NCBI GenBank assembly: GCA_963933055.1
Contig: CAWVSY010000054.1
Span: 1-23,735, forward strand
Source: Oleispira sp963933055
GTDB lineage: Bacteria > Pseudomonadota > Gammaproteobacteria > Pseudomonadales > Oceanobacteraceae
DNA: 23,735 nt
Reading direction: 5' to 3'
The position numbers were made by a program, and so were the translations under genes. Positions 15,996-23,735 of this stretch are shown here, in pieces. Below the pieces are notes generated by a model. That model had not been told where the DNA came from, did no database searches, and saw only the letters and a program-made list of their open reading frames with translations. Every line of letters begins with the position of its first letter. The first letter of the stretch is position 1.

Positions 15996-17012
15996 ATGAG
16001 AGAAAATATTCAGCGCTATTGGCAAACGTGGATTAATAAACGCATTCCAAAAAATGACGAGATTGAATTGAGTCAGCGCTCTATCTTTATAATCCCTAGC
16101 AAAGTTGGCTTGGTATTTTCTTTATTATTAATTTTACTATTGGTCACAGCGATCAATTACCAAAACAGCTTGATCTTCGGTTTATCTTTCTGGCTATTCT
16201 CAGTTGCGATGAGTGCAATGATTTTTAGTTTCCGAAACTTGTCAGGCTTAATTATTAAAGCAAGTCATCCTACTTATGGCTTTGTTGACGATCATGTTGA
16301 AATACCCATTCGACTGCAAAGCAATAAGCGCGAGTATCAAGGCCTGCAACTATTTTGGCCGCAGCATGGCATTAAAAATAACAAAGAATACGAAGCCAAT
16401 ACGATACGAGACGTAGCCATTATTAAGGGTCAGGAAAAAGAAATTACCATCGCCTATCAATTAAAAAAACGAGGGTATTTAGAAACGCCAAGACTCAGCC
16501 TTAAAAGCTATTACCCATTTGGACTTTATAAGTGCTGGACTTGGTTATCGTTAAAAACCCCTGGTATTGTTTTCCCCAAACCCATTTTCACCCCGTTTAT
16601 CGCAGGAGAGGGCGAAGGTGATGATATGCCAAGCGATGTCAGTTTGCTGGTTGGTAATGATGAATTTTTAGGGTTTAGAAACTATCAAGTTGGTGACTCG
16701 CTAAAGCACGTTGCTTGGAAATACTTAGCCAAAGGTAAAGGTTTGTTAAGCAAAGAATATGATAGTCAGCAGCTAAGTATGCAATGGTTAGACTGGTACA
16801 GTTTGCAAAGCATGCCGATCGAAACACGACTCTCACATTTGTGTGGCTGGGTACTGCAAGCGGAAAAAGAAAATCGCGCCTACGGATTACGACTGCCTAA
16901 TATTACTATTCCCCCCAGTCACGGCGACCAACACAGAACACACTGCTTAACTCAATTAGCCCTCTATAATATCAACTCTAACGATTCTGAAAAAACAAAT
17001 GGCTTCTATTAA
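15996..17012 (+). CDS. DUF58 domain-containing membrane protein
   Basis: DUF58 proteins are typical partners of MoxR ATPases; no enzymatic role is established. The 338-residue product has two membrane helices near the N terminus (about 36-53 and 59-78). A beta-rich region (about 85-200) follows, then the DUF58 core, with FRNYQVGDSLKHVAWKYLA starting at about residue 227 and GLLSKEY after it. The C-terminal part is shorter than a full VWA fold. ATG 15996 follows AGGCG. It overlaps the next gene by 14 bases, implying translational coupling with tgpA. It probably sits in the inner membrane with its soluble domain in the cytosol, where MoxR acts; that placement is inferred. Confidence 0.93.
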   Translation: MRENIQRYWQTWINKRIPKNDEIELSQRSIFIIPSKVGLVFSLLLILLLVTAINYQNSLIFGLSFWLFSVAMSAMIFSFRNLSGLIIKASHPTYGFVDDHVEIPIRLQSNKREYQGLQLFWPQHGIKNNKEYEANTIRDVAIIKGQEKEITIAYQLKKRGYLETPRLSLKSYYPFGLYKCWTWLSLKTPGIVFPKPIFTPFIAGEGEGDDMPSDVSLLVGNDEFLGFRNYQVGDSLKHVAWKYLAKGKGLLSKEYDSQQLSMQWLDWYSLQSMPIETRLSHLCGWVLQAEKENRAYGLRLPNITIPPSHGDQHRTHCLTQLALYNINSNDSEKTNGFY

Positions 17013-19065
17013 TTTCCCTCGCAGTGCGCTGCTGTGGTTGCTGGCCGCAATTAGCTGTGTGTATTTTCCATTGCAACAGCATTTGCCTTTATGGACCGGT
17101 TTAGTATTTGTTATCGTAATAGGCTGGCGTTGGTTAATGCACCTTGGTCGTGTACCGATGTTAAATACACTTGGCAAGGTAACGGTGGTGACCATCGCCA
17201 TTGCCGCGGTTGTTATTTCAGCAAAAGGGCGTTTTCATTTAGAGAGCGCGACAACTTTTATCCTTGTCGCATGTTTATTAAAAGTGTTGGAAATTAAAAA
17301 TCAGCGCGACGGTTATATCCTCATATTCATCAGCTTCTTTTTACTTGCTGTTAACTTTTTATTTGAACAAGGCATCTTAACCGCACTCTATAGTATCGTT
17401 GTTATTTGGTTACTCTTGTCGGCATTGGTAGGATTGCATCAATTGATCACCGACGATAAAAGCGCTCGCGCCTTTGTTAGCGATGCCGGAAAAATAAGTG
17501 CGCAGGTATTATTACTTTCTTTACCATTAATGCTTATTTTATTTGTATTGTTCCCAAGGCTTGGCCCGTTATGGACGTTGAACTTAGAATCAGGAAAAGC
17601 CAAGACGGGGTTGTCTGAAGAGATGAGCCCCGGAGATATCGCCAAACTTTCGAATTCCGATGAGCTGGTTTTTCGTGCAGAGTTTCTAAATGCCAGGCCC
17701 ACGGCTGATCAGTTATATTGGCGTGCCCTAGTGCTTGATGATTATAAGCAGCAAGAAGGCCGAGCGGTTTGGTCCGCCAGTGGTTTATTTCAACAAGCCG
17801 ATTGGTTTCCAAAAAGTTGGAAACCAGAAGAAGGCGAAGGGGTTTATGACTATCGCATAATACAAGAAGCGAATAATAAAAAATGGTTGTTTGGGTTGCG
17901 TGGTATTGCTGCGATGGAACCGGGTATTGGTATGACCAGAGACGATCGCATCGTTAGCCGAAACAAAAATCGTAAACGCAAAAGTTATTTAGTAAGATCT
18001 TTTCCTACGATGACAATTGCAGCTCAGGGGATAAATACACAGGTACGACAGCAATCGTTGCAGCTGGATGGCTATAATCCAAAGGCGCGTCAGCTGGCTC
18101 AACAAATTTTTCAGCAGCAAGCAACAGATCGCCAGCGTATGGAAACTATGTTGCGGTATTACCAGCAGCAAGCTTTCAGCTATACCTTGCAACCCCAGCC
18201 CATGTTGAATAACGATATTGATCAGTTTTTATTTTCAAATCGAGCGGGTTTTTGTGCTCATTACGCCAGCAGCTTTGCCTTTGTAATGCGCGCCATGGAG
18301 ATTCCAGCGCGTATTGTTGCAGGTTATCAAGGCGGTGAAATAAACCCAGCAACAGGGCACATAACCGTTAGGCAATACGATGCTCATGCGTGGGTAGAAG
18401 TATGGCTAGAAGGTGAGGGCTGGGTTTCTATTGACCCGACGGCGCAAGTTGCTCCAGATCGTATTTCCTTAGGTATCCGCAACGCCGTTGCCAATGAAGA
18501 GTTTCTAGCGGGCGCGAATTTTTCATTAATCAAAATGTCGCATTTTGCGTGGATGAATGATCTGCGTTTAAAAATTGATCAGCTAAATTATCAATGGCAC
18601 CAAACGGTTTTAAATTTTAATAAACAAAAACAATCGCAAAAATTAAAAGAATGGTTTGGCAAAGATGCGCTTAAGAAAAGTCTGTATTGGTTGGCGGGAT
18701 TGTTTATTTCAGTCTTTTTCGCAATGACCCTGATACTGTTATGGAAGCGTAAAAAGGCACGACTCACTCCCTTGCAAAAGAGCTTAGGTTTACTGGATAA
18801 GCGTTTGCTGAGTTTAGAATTAAAAAGAGACTCAAATGAGGGACTTGCGGATTACAGTTTGCGCTTGCAGCAAGCTTTCCCGCCGCAAAAAGACGTCATA
18901 AGGCGTTTATTCGAGCAGTTGCAAAGCCAGTACTACAAGCCTCCATCAAGCAACGATACTCACATTCAAGCACAGCAAAAAGAAAAGCAACTGGCCGTGC
19001 AAATAAAGAAATTAAGTCGTCAGCTGGCCGCTATTGCCAAGAACAAAAACAACCTTCGCCAATAA
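16999..19065 (+). CDS. tgpA: TgpA-type membrane transglutaminase-like protein
   Basis: TgpA of Pseudomonas aeruginosa is an inner-membrane protein with a periplasmic transglutaminase fold; its physiological substrate is unclear. The 688-residue protein has several membrane helices in the first 190 residues, a large periplasmic region, one further helix (about 562-583) and a basic, Gln/Lys-rich cytoplasmic tail with a DUF4129-like look. The transglutaminase triad is intact: C419 in AGFCAHYASSF, H463 in DAHAWVEVW and D479 in SIDPTA. MEIPARIVAGYQGG is also typical. It starts inside the end of the DUF58 gene. Its last 35 bases overlap the end of the opposing gene at 19031-19675, so the two transcripts converge without a visible terminator. 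The family call is firm; activity here is inferred from the intact triad. Confidence 0.92.
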   Translation: MASINFPRSALLWLLAAISCVYFPLQQHLPLWTGLVFVIVIGWRWLMHLGRVPMLNTLGKVTVVTIAIAAVVISAKGRFHLESATTFILVACLLKVLEIKNQRDGYILIFISFFLLAVNFLFEQGILTALYSIVVIWLLLSALVGLHQLITDDKSARAFVSDAGKISAQVLLLSLPLMLILFVLFPRLGPLWTLNLESGKAKTGLSEEMSPGDIAKLSNSDELVFRAEFLNARPTADQLYWRALVLDDYKQQEGRAVWSASGLFQQADWFPKSWKPEEGEGVYDYRIIQEANNKKWLFGLRGIAAMEPGIGMTRDDRIVSRNKNRKRKSYLVRSFPTMTIAAQGINTQVRQQSLQLDGYNPKARQLAQQIFQQQATDRQRMETMLRYYQQQAFSYTLQPQPMLNNDIDQFLFSNRAGFCAHYASSFAFVMRAMEIPARIVAGYQGGEINPATGHITVRQYDAHAWVEVWLEGEGWVSIDPTAQVAPDRISLGIRNAVANEEFLAGANFSLIKMSHFAWMNDLRLKIDQLNYQWHQTVLNFNKQKQSQKLKEWFGKDALKKSLYWLAGLFISVFFAMTLILLWKRKKARLTPLQKSLGLLDKRLLSLELKRDSNEGLADYSLRLQQAFPPQKDVIRRLFEQLQSQYYKPPSSNDTHIQAQQKEKQLAVQIKKLSRQLAAIAKNKNNLRQ

Positions 19066-19675
19066 CATTAATAAAGGTTGCCGCAGGTTGCGAGAGGTTA
19101 GCTTGCTGGCTATTCTCTGCCAACTGGTTAACCATGGCGGTTAAGAATCCGTCATCATTAGTCGTGCAAAAAGCACCAAAACCATAAGGGCCAAAATAGC
19201 CTAGCTGGTTTTGTTCATTAATAATGGCAAGAGACGGGCTTGACGGTAAGCTTCGCAATGTCGACGTGGCTTTAATAACCTGCAAGCGATCACCATTTAA
19301 GTGCTTTAATTCAGCAATATCTTCAGCCAGCGTATCCGGGTGCGCGATAATGACAATACGCAAAGCCTGCTTGTCAAAATCTCTTAATAAACGGCTAAAA
19401 TGACGCTGGCTAATACGGTTGCAAATACAATCACTGCGCCAAAAGTGCAAGACGGTCTGCTGGCCCGGTAACGCAGGCGGCAACTGATCAATATAGGGTT
19501 TTAGAAGGTCAGCAATTTGCTGCGGCTGGTAATAGCGGGCATCGTCATCAGCGGCAATAAAAGGCTTCAATTTAGCCTGCTGAAACCACCACAACCCTAA
19601 AACCGTTGCGATAATCCAAACACTGAAAAAACCAATAATCAACCAGCTGCCAATAGACTTGTCATTCTGATGCAT
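19031..19675 (-). CDS. membrane-anchored thioredoxin-like protein (DUF6436-like), CxC motifs
   Basis: The function is not established. The 214-residue protein has one N-terminal membrane helix (about 10-30) and then a soluble domain, probably periplasmic. LHFWRSDCICN (about 76-86) has the place and context of a thioredoxin active site but reads C83-x-C85 instead of CxxC. Cysteines also occur at C170 (GFGAFC) and in a second CxC at the very end (C209-x-C211, GCFCSW). All five cysteines are in the presumed periplasmic part. I believe this matches the DUF6436 thioredoxin-like family; that is from memory. It begins one base after the MATE gene stop (TAA-T-ATG), so it is translationally coupled to the transporter. 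Its 3' end overlaps tgpA by 35 bases. Confidence 0.72.
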   Translation of the reverse strand: MHQNDKSIGSWLIIGFFSVWIIATVLGLWWFQQAKLKPFIAADDDARYYQPQQIADLLKPYIDQLPPALPGQQTVLHFWRSDCICNRISQRHFSRLLRDFDKQALRIVIIAHPDTLAEDIAELKHLNGDRLQVIKATSTLRSLPSSPSLAIINEQNQLGYFGPYGFGAFCTTNDDGFLTAMVNQLAENSQQANLSQPAATFINVIGEGCFCSWQ

Positions 19676-19676
19676 A

Positions 19677-21035
19677 TTACGCCTCGATAGTTTTGCGACT
19701 GACTTTGTATAAACGATAACTCAACATAATGGCCGCAATGCTTAGGCCGATGATAATGCCTAACCAAAAGCCTTTCGCGCCTAAAGGTTCGCTAGCGACG
19801 AAGGTAAAATAGTAACCAAGGCCGACACCAAACAGCCAATAGGCACAAAACGTAATAGCCATCACCACCATCGTATCTTGATAACCGCGTAATGCCCCCG
19901 CTGCAGCGATTTGAATCGCATCACTTATTTGATAAATAGCCGCAAACATCAATAAAGACGAACCAATCGCGACGACTTCGGCATCCGTTGAATACAGCTG
20001 CGCGATGTAGGGCGCAGCCAATACAATAATCGTCGCATTGAATAATGCCAAAACAAAATTCACTTTAACTCCAAGCCATGAAACCTTAGCCGCTTGCTCT
20101 GGTTGTTGGCGGCCAACTTGCTGGCCAACCATCACCGTGATGGCCATACCAAGGCTTAAGGGAATCATAAATGTGAGTGAAGACATGTTGATAGCAATCT
20201 GATGGCCAGCCACAACAACAGTCCCAAGCGGCGTTAAAAATAAGGCAATCACTGAAAAGAAACTGACCTCAAAGAAAATCGCCGCGCCAATTGGCAAGCC
20301 CAATGCAATTAAACTTTTCATCGGCGCCATTCTTGGCTGAATAAAAGTGATCATTTTCTTTTGTCTTAACGGCAGCCGATTTTGGAAGCAATCGTAGACA
20401 ATCGCCACCAATAAAAAGTGAAAAACCAGCGTTGTGCCATAACCACAACCCGCGCCGCCCATCGCCTCAATACCAAACCAGCCATAAACAAAAATGGCAT
20501 TGGCAGGAATGTTCAATAGCAGGCCTGCAATCATAATTTTGGTTACCGAACCAGGCTGATTCAACGCCTCTGCATGAAAACGCAAAGCCAAGAACGCACC
20601 CGCCGCAGGCAAGCCCCAAGAAACCGCCATAATGTATTCACGCATCAATTCGGCACTCACCGGATCGGGCAGTAAATAGCTCAGCATCGGGCCAAAATTA
20701 TAGAGCAGCAACCCCGTCATGATGCCAAGCACAATGCCTAATACCACCGCTGAGCCTAAAATATCGCCCACTTCATCCGTTTTGTTTGCCCCTACCAATT
20801 TGGCGACTTGCGGGGTGAAAGCGACCATGACTCCGGCAACAAATAACCAAATAGGGGTCCATAAGCTAGAGCCGATGGCAATCGCGGCTAGATCAACCGT
20901 GCCAATGCGGCCCGACATAATCGTATCGACGGTTGCCATACCAATTTGGCACAGCTGAGTGATTAAAATCGGGGCTGTTAACTTAGCCAGCTGTTTTAAA
21001 TAATGTCGTTGAGTTGTAATCTGTATATTTGTCAT
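19677..21035 (-). CDS. MATE family multidrug/sodium-type efflux transporter (NorM-like)
   Basis: MATE transporters export cationic drugs and dyes in exchange for Na+ or H+. The 452-residue protein has the length and 12-helix hydrophobic pattern of the family. The N-terminal segment has the NorM-type strings LAKLTAPILITQLCQIGMATVDTIM and SGRIGTVDLAAIAIGSSLW, and the second half shows GTVVVAGHQIAINMSSLTFMIPLSLGMAITVMVGQ. The natural substrate cannot be told from sequence. It is divergent from epmC across a 66-base gap with no strong promoter on either side, and it leads a two-gene unit with the thioredoxin-like gene. The start codon has only a weak ribosome site (AGACC), but the N terminus fits the family. 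Confidence 0.93.
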   Translation of the reverse strand: MTNIQITTQRHYLKQLAKLTAPILITQLCQIGMATVDTIMSGRIGTVDLAAIAIGSSLWTPIWLFVAGVMVAFTPQVAKLVGANKTDEVGDILGSAVVLGIVLGIMTGLLLYNFGPMLSYLLPDPVSAELMREYIMAVSWGLPAAGAFLALRFHAEALNQPGSVTKIMIAGLLLNIPANAIFVYGWFGIEAMGGAGCGYGTTLVFHFLLVAIVYDCFQNRLPLRQKKMITFIQPRMAPMKSLIALGLPIGAAIFFEVSFFSVIALFLTPLGTVVVAGHQIAINMSSLTFMIPLSLGMAITVMVGQQVGRQQPEQAAKVSWLGVKVNFVLALFNATIIVLAAPYIAQLYSTDAEVVAIGSSLLMFAAIYQISDAIQIAAAGALRGYQDTMVVMAITFCAYWLFGVGLGYYFTFVASEPLGAKGFWLGIIIGLSIAAIMLSYRLYKVSRKTIEA

Positions 21036-21101
21036 AGCGGTCTAATATCAGTAAGCTGCGCATTTTGCCCTGTAATAGTCCGTGAGTATAGAAGCGAAGA
21101 C

Positions 21102-21701
21102 ATGAAAACCGATAATCCTGATCAATTAATCGAGTTATTTGATGAACTGTTCGTTCATACGTGCAATACACGCTTAGATTATTGCGAGTCAGAAAATCAG
21201 CAAGAACCTATTTATCTGCCTGCTGATGCTCAATGCCCACAGAATAGAATCTTATTTGCTCACGGTTTTTTTGCCAGTGCTCTGCACGAAATCAGTCACT
21301 GGTGTATCGCTGGGGCGGAGCGGCGCAAGCTAATTGACTACGGCTATTGGTACGAACCGGATGGCCGTAGTGCACAACAACAGCGAGAATTTGAGACTGT
21401 TGAAGTCAAACCGCAAGCCATTGAATGGATATTAACCAAAGCTTGCGGTCGAAAATTTAACATCAGTACCGATAATTTAAACGGCACAGAAAGTGAAATA
21501 TCCGCGGGTAGGGAAGCTTTTGCTAAAAATGTACTGACACACGTTAAAAAATACCTTAAAAGTGGGCTTCCACAACGCGCAGACGTATTAAAGCAAGCGC
21601 TATTGGATTATTATCAAGTCCATAAAGAATTTACCAGCGATCATTTCCAATTGAACGAATTGATCAGCGTACATGAGTTGCCAATCGCGGCGACCATCTA
21701 A
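21102..21701 (+). CDS. epmC: elongation factor P hydroxylase
   Basis: EpmC (YfcM in E. coli) hydroxylates the lysylated lysine of elongation factor P, the last step of the EpmA/EpmB/EpmC pathway. From ATG 21102 it has 199 residues. An in-frame ATG 99 bases earlier would run into the start of the divergent MATE gene and is rejected. Near-identical strings to E. coli YfcM as I remember it are EPIYLPADA, NRILFAHGFFASALHEISHWCIAG and FGYWY/YGYWYEPDGR, then FETVEVKPQAIEW. HEISH (62-66) supplies likely iron ligands; it is not a protease motif here. The C-terminal YYQVHKEFTSDHF also fits. It implies that epmA and epmB are elsewhere in the genome. Confidence 0.95.
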   Translation: MKTDNPDQLIELFDELFVHTCNTRLDYCESENQQEPIYLPADAQCPQNRILFAHGFFASALHEISHWCIAGAERRKLIDYGYWYEPDGRSAQQQREFETVEVKPQAIEWILTKACGRKFNISTDNLNGTESEISAGREAFAKNVLTHVKKYLKSGLPQRADVLKQALLDYYQVHKEFTSDHFQLNELISVHELPIAATI

Positions 21702-21714
21702 TAAAGGCAACATT

Positions 21715-23067
21715 TTGTTTAAAAAAATAATTTCAGCATTCAGTGGCAAGCCTACCGAAAGTAAAAGCAAACCTCATGACCGCAGCAAGCACGAAAGCAA
21801 ACCTCATAAAGCCGCACAAAAAGAGAGTTTTAAACCATCGGCAAAAGGCAATAAAAAGCATCAAGCCCAGAAAGCCCCAGTGGTCAATAACTGGAAACCT
21901 TCCGATTTTGTCGTCGAAGTCGTCGAAGGCCAAACACGCTTTCATGACATGCAGCTTCCTGAAAGCCTAATGCAAGGCATTCAAGAATCTGGCTTTCAAT
22001 ACTGCACCCCAATTCAAGCGCAATCTTTACCGCCTGCATTGCAAGGTCGAGATATTCTTGGCCAAGCACAAACAGGCACCGGTAAATCAGCGGCATTTCT
22101 GACCGCCGTGATCAATCGCTTATTAACCGAGCCGGTTGAAGAGCGTTTTGCGAGCGAGCCGCGTGCCTTAATCGTAGCGCCAACCCGTGAACTGGTCATG
22201 CAAATTGGCAAAGATGCAGAAGGTCTTGCTAAGCATACCGGTCTTAAAGTCGTCACCATCGTGGGCGGTATGGATTACGAAGAACAGCGCGCAAAATTAC
22301 GCGATCATGTGGTCGATATTCTTGTCGCAACCCCAGGTCGATTAATCGATTTTATGGGCAGCCAAGACGTCTTTTTAGACGAAGTTGATGTATTGGTATT
22401 GGACGAAGCTGACCGCATGTTAGACATGGGATTCATTCCCGATGTTCGTCGTATTGAACGCGCAACTCCACCGAAAGGCGATCGTCAAACATTATTCTTC
22501 TCGGCAACTTTCACTGAACAAATTCGTCGTTTAATCGACCAGTGGACCGAAAACCCAGTAGAAGTCACCATTGAACCTGAACGCGTTGCTACTGATAACA
22601 TCGATCAGAAATTCTTAATGGTGGCAGGTGACGAGAAATTCGATATCTTATGCAAATACCTGCGTGAAGAAAAAATCGAGCGCGCCATCATCTTTGCTAA
22701 CCGCCGAGACATCACACGCAACCTATGTGATAAATTAAATAAAAAAGGGCTTACCTCAGTATTACTGTCGGGTGAAGTGAATCAGCAGAAACGCATCAAA
22801 ACATTAGAGCGCTTCCGTGAAGGCTATGTGAACATCATGGTAGCAACCGATGTTGCAGGGCGAGGCATTCACGTTGACGGCGTATCACACGTATTTAACT
22901 ACAACCTACCAGATGACGCCGAAGATTACGTTCACCGTATTGGTCGTACTGGCCGAGCAGGAACAAAAGGCATCTCAATTGCACTGATCTCAGAAGATGA
23001 TGCATTTGAATTACCGGCACTAGAAGAATACCTAGGGAACAAGCTGAAATTAGAGCAGCCGCTATAA
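21715..23067 (+). CDS. rhlB: DEAD-box ATP-dependent RNA helicase RhlB
   Basis: RhlB unwinds RNA and in many gammaproteobacteria feeds the RNase E degradosome. I choose TTG 21715 as start: it has AAAGG seven bases upstream, avoids overlap with epmC, and gives MFKKIISAFSGK, like the N terminus of Pseudomonas RhlB. An ATG at 21673 inside epmC is the alternative. The 450-residue protein has a basic, low-complexity extension (about 12-62, with the repeated element SKPH). The helicase core follows: the Q motif with YCTPIQAQ, AQTGTGKS (118-125, K124), PTREL, DEAD at 230-233 in VLDEADRMLDMGF, SAT, and the second domain with ATDVAGRGIHVDG and HRIGRTGRAG. It lacks the E. coli arginine-rich tail. Confidence 0.93.
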   Translation: MFKKIISAFSGKPTESKSKPHDRSKHESKPHKAAQKESFKPSAKGNKKHQAQKAPVVNNWKPSDFVVEVVEGQTRFHDMQLPESLMQGIQESGFQYCTPIQAQSLPPALQGRDILGQAQTGTGKSAAFLTAVINRLLTEPVEERFASEPRALIVAPTRELVMQIGKDAEGLAKHTGLKVVTIVGGMDYEEQRAKLRDHVVDILVATPGRLIDFMGSQDVFLDEVDVLVLDEADRMLDMGFIPDVRRIERATPPKGDRQTLFFSATFTEQIRRLIDQWTENPVEVTIEPERVATDNIDQKFLMVAGDEKFDILCKYLREEKIERAIIFANRRDITRNLCDKLNKKGLTSVLLSGEVNQQKRIKTLERFREGYVNIMVATDVAGRGIHVDGVSHVFNYNLPDDAEDYVHRIGRTGRAGTKGISIALISEDDAFELPALEEYLGNKLKLEQPL

Positions 23068-23101
23068 AGATGCCTCTTTAAAAGGATTTTTTAGAAGACG
23101 T

Positions 23102-23653
23102 ATGAACATTAAATCATTACAGCAGCCAATTCAGGCTGCTTTTTGTTGCCTACTGATTGCGGCAGTCATAATTGCAAGCATCATGATGAGTTCCGTTGCT
23201 CTTGCCGAGCCCGTCGCGACTATAGATTCAACAACTAGCCAGATACCCGCATTTCAGCAGGAGCCAAGATGGACAGAATATTACCTGTTCAAAAATAATC
23301 CTGAATTATTGAAAGATACCCACCTAGACCACGTCCTTTCGTTTTACTATTTTGGCACCTATAAAGATTTTACCATTATGGGAATGGAGCGAGTCAGAGG
23401 CGACGACTACCACCAATACAATACCGTTTTAATTTTTAAGCAAACGCAATTGCAAGGGTATTACCAAGATTTGCAGGTCTTTCCAGCGGGAATCAGTGCA
23501 GAAGGGGTGATCAAATTTCCAGCAAATAATGACGTCGTTGATCACATCAATTTAGCTGAACACTATTATCCAGCCTTGGTATTTGCCCAAGATAAAAAGC
23601 GTAACCCAGAAACGTACGCAATAAGTGAAATGCAAAGGGTTGGCGATCAGTAA
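23102..23653 (+). CDS. secreted protein of unknown function
   Basis: I do not recognise this 183-residue protein. Residues 1-35 form a clear signal peptide: a hydrophobic stretch around CCLLIAAVIIASIMM, then SVALA before EP, so cleavage is likely after residue 35. There is no lipobox, since the two cysteines lie inside the hydrophobic core. The mature part of about 148 residues is soluble, rich in Tyr, Phe and Asp and free of cysteine, with strings such as EYYLFKNNPELLKD and FYYFGTYKDFTIMGMERV. Secondary structure looks mixed, and no catalytic motif is evident. It has a fair ribosome site (AGAAG) and lies 34 bases after rhlB, so it may be cotranscribed. A periplasmic location is inferred. Confidence 0.8.
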   Translation: MNIKSLQQPIQAAFCCLLIAAVIIASIMMSSVALAEPVATIDSTTSQIPAFQQEPRWTEYYLFKNNPELLKDTHLDHVLSFYYFGTYKDFTIMGMERVRGDDYHQYNTVLIFKQTQLQGYYQDLQVFPAGISAEGVIKFPANNDVVDHINLAEHYYPALVFAQDKKRNPETYAISEMQRVGDQ

Positions 23654-23679
23654 ATCGCGGTATTAACGAAAATAGACTT

Positions 23680-23735
23680 GTCGCACTAAAGTACGACCTA
23701 CATTAACTATCATTATCGGTAGATCGTAGCCTTAG
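23680..23735. repeat. REP-type palindrome pair, copies D and E (E cut by window end)
   Basis: Copy D (23680-23701) reads GTCGCACTAAAGTACGAC followed by CTAC; copy E starts GTAGATCG at 23719 and runs off the window. Heads face inward across 17 bases, the same arrangement and nearly the same spacing as copies A and B after metZ. D has one mismatched pair in its stem. The pair lies after the unknown secreted-protein gene; the rest of this gap shows nothing else. Confidence 0.7.

Noticed and set aside
15030..19065. moxR-DUF58-tgpA as a new defence or signalling system
   Set aside because: This gene set is a known conserved housekeeping-like operon in Pseudomonas and relatives; all three members look standard and intact.
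21003..21101. 33-codon N-terminal extension of epmC
   Set aside because: It overlaps the start of the divergent MATE gene and adds unrelated sequence to a protein that already has family length from ATG 21102.
21285..21299. HExxH motif as a zinc metalloprotease
   Set aside because: The surrounding sequence matches EpmC/YfcM closely; the motif supplies likely metal ligands of the hydroxylase.
23072..23093. Possible terminator after rhlB (CCTCTTTAAAAGG then a T-run)
   Set aside because: The stem is short and imperfect with no proper loop; it may be chance in AT-rich sequence and sits against the next gene's ribosome site.

Overview
This window carries about 19 protein genes and almost no spare DNA. 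It looks like core chromosome of a marine gammaproteobacterium of the Oceanospirillales/Pseudomonadales type. The reasons are the order leuB-asd-fimV-truA-trpF...folC-dedD-cvpA-purF-metZ, which matches the Pseudomonas layout, the presence of FimV, MetZ, TgpA and a Pseudomonas-style RhlB, and a moderate, slightly AT-rich composition judged by eye. The exact genus is not determined. No tRNA, rRNA, CRISPR array, insertion sequence or prophage was seen.

Layout. Bases 1-2386 hold leuB (its first few codons lie outside the window) and asd, separated by a structured 200-base spacer. Bases 2387-2716 form a regulatory-looking leader for fimV. It contains a perfect CRP/Vfr-type palindrome and a good promoter whose -10 box sits inside an inverted repeat. 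Bases 2717-13504 are a long + strand block: fimV, truA, trpF, trpB, trpA, folC, dedD, cvpA and purF, ended by a clear intrinsic terminator. metZ follows as a separate unit. A cluster of REP-type palindromes separates it from the moxR-DUF58-tgpA operon (15030-19065). On the - strand lie a MATE transporter and a thioredoxin-like membrane-anchored protein (21035-19031); the latter overlaps the end of tgpA tail to tail. Reading + again are epmC, rhlB and a secreted protein of unknown function. A second REP-type pair runs off the window end.

How the genes work together. The first half is amino-acid and nucleotide biosynthesis: leucine (leuB), aspartate family (asd), the last steps of tryptophan (trpF, trpB, trpA), folate (folC), purines (purF) and methionine (metZ). 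Mixed in are envelope and polarity genes (fimV, dedD, cvpA) and tRNA modification (truA). moxR-DUF58-tgpA is a known conserved operon of a MoxR ATPase with a membrane transglutaminase-like protein. epmC modifies elongation factor P and rhlB is an RNA helicase.

I did not find a new defence, mobile or biosynthetic system. The points most worth following are the CRP-like site ahead of fimV, the replacement of accD by trpBA between trpF and folC, the REP pairs, the MATE/thioredoxin-like gene pair with its CxC motifs, and the structured leuB-asd spacer.
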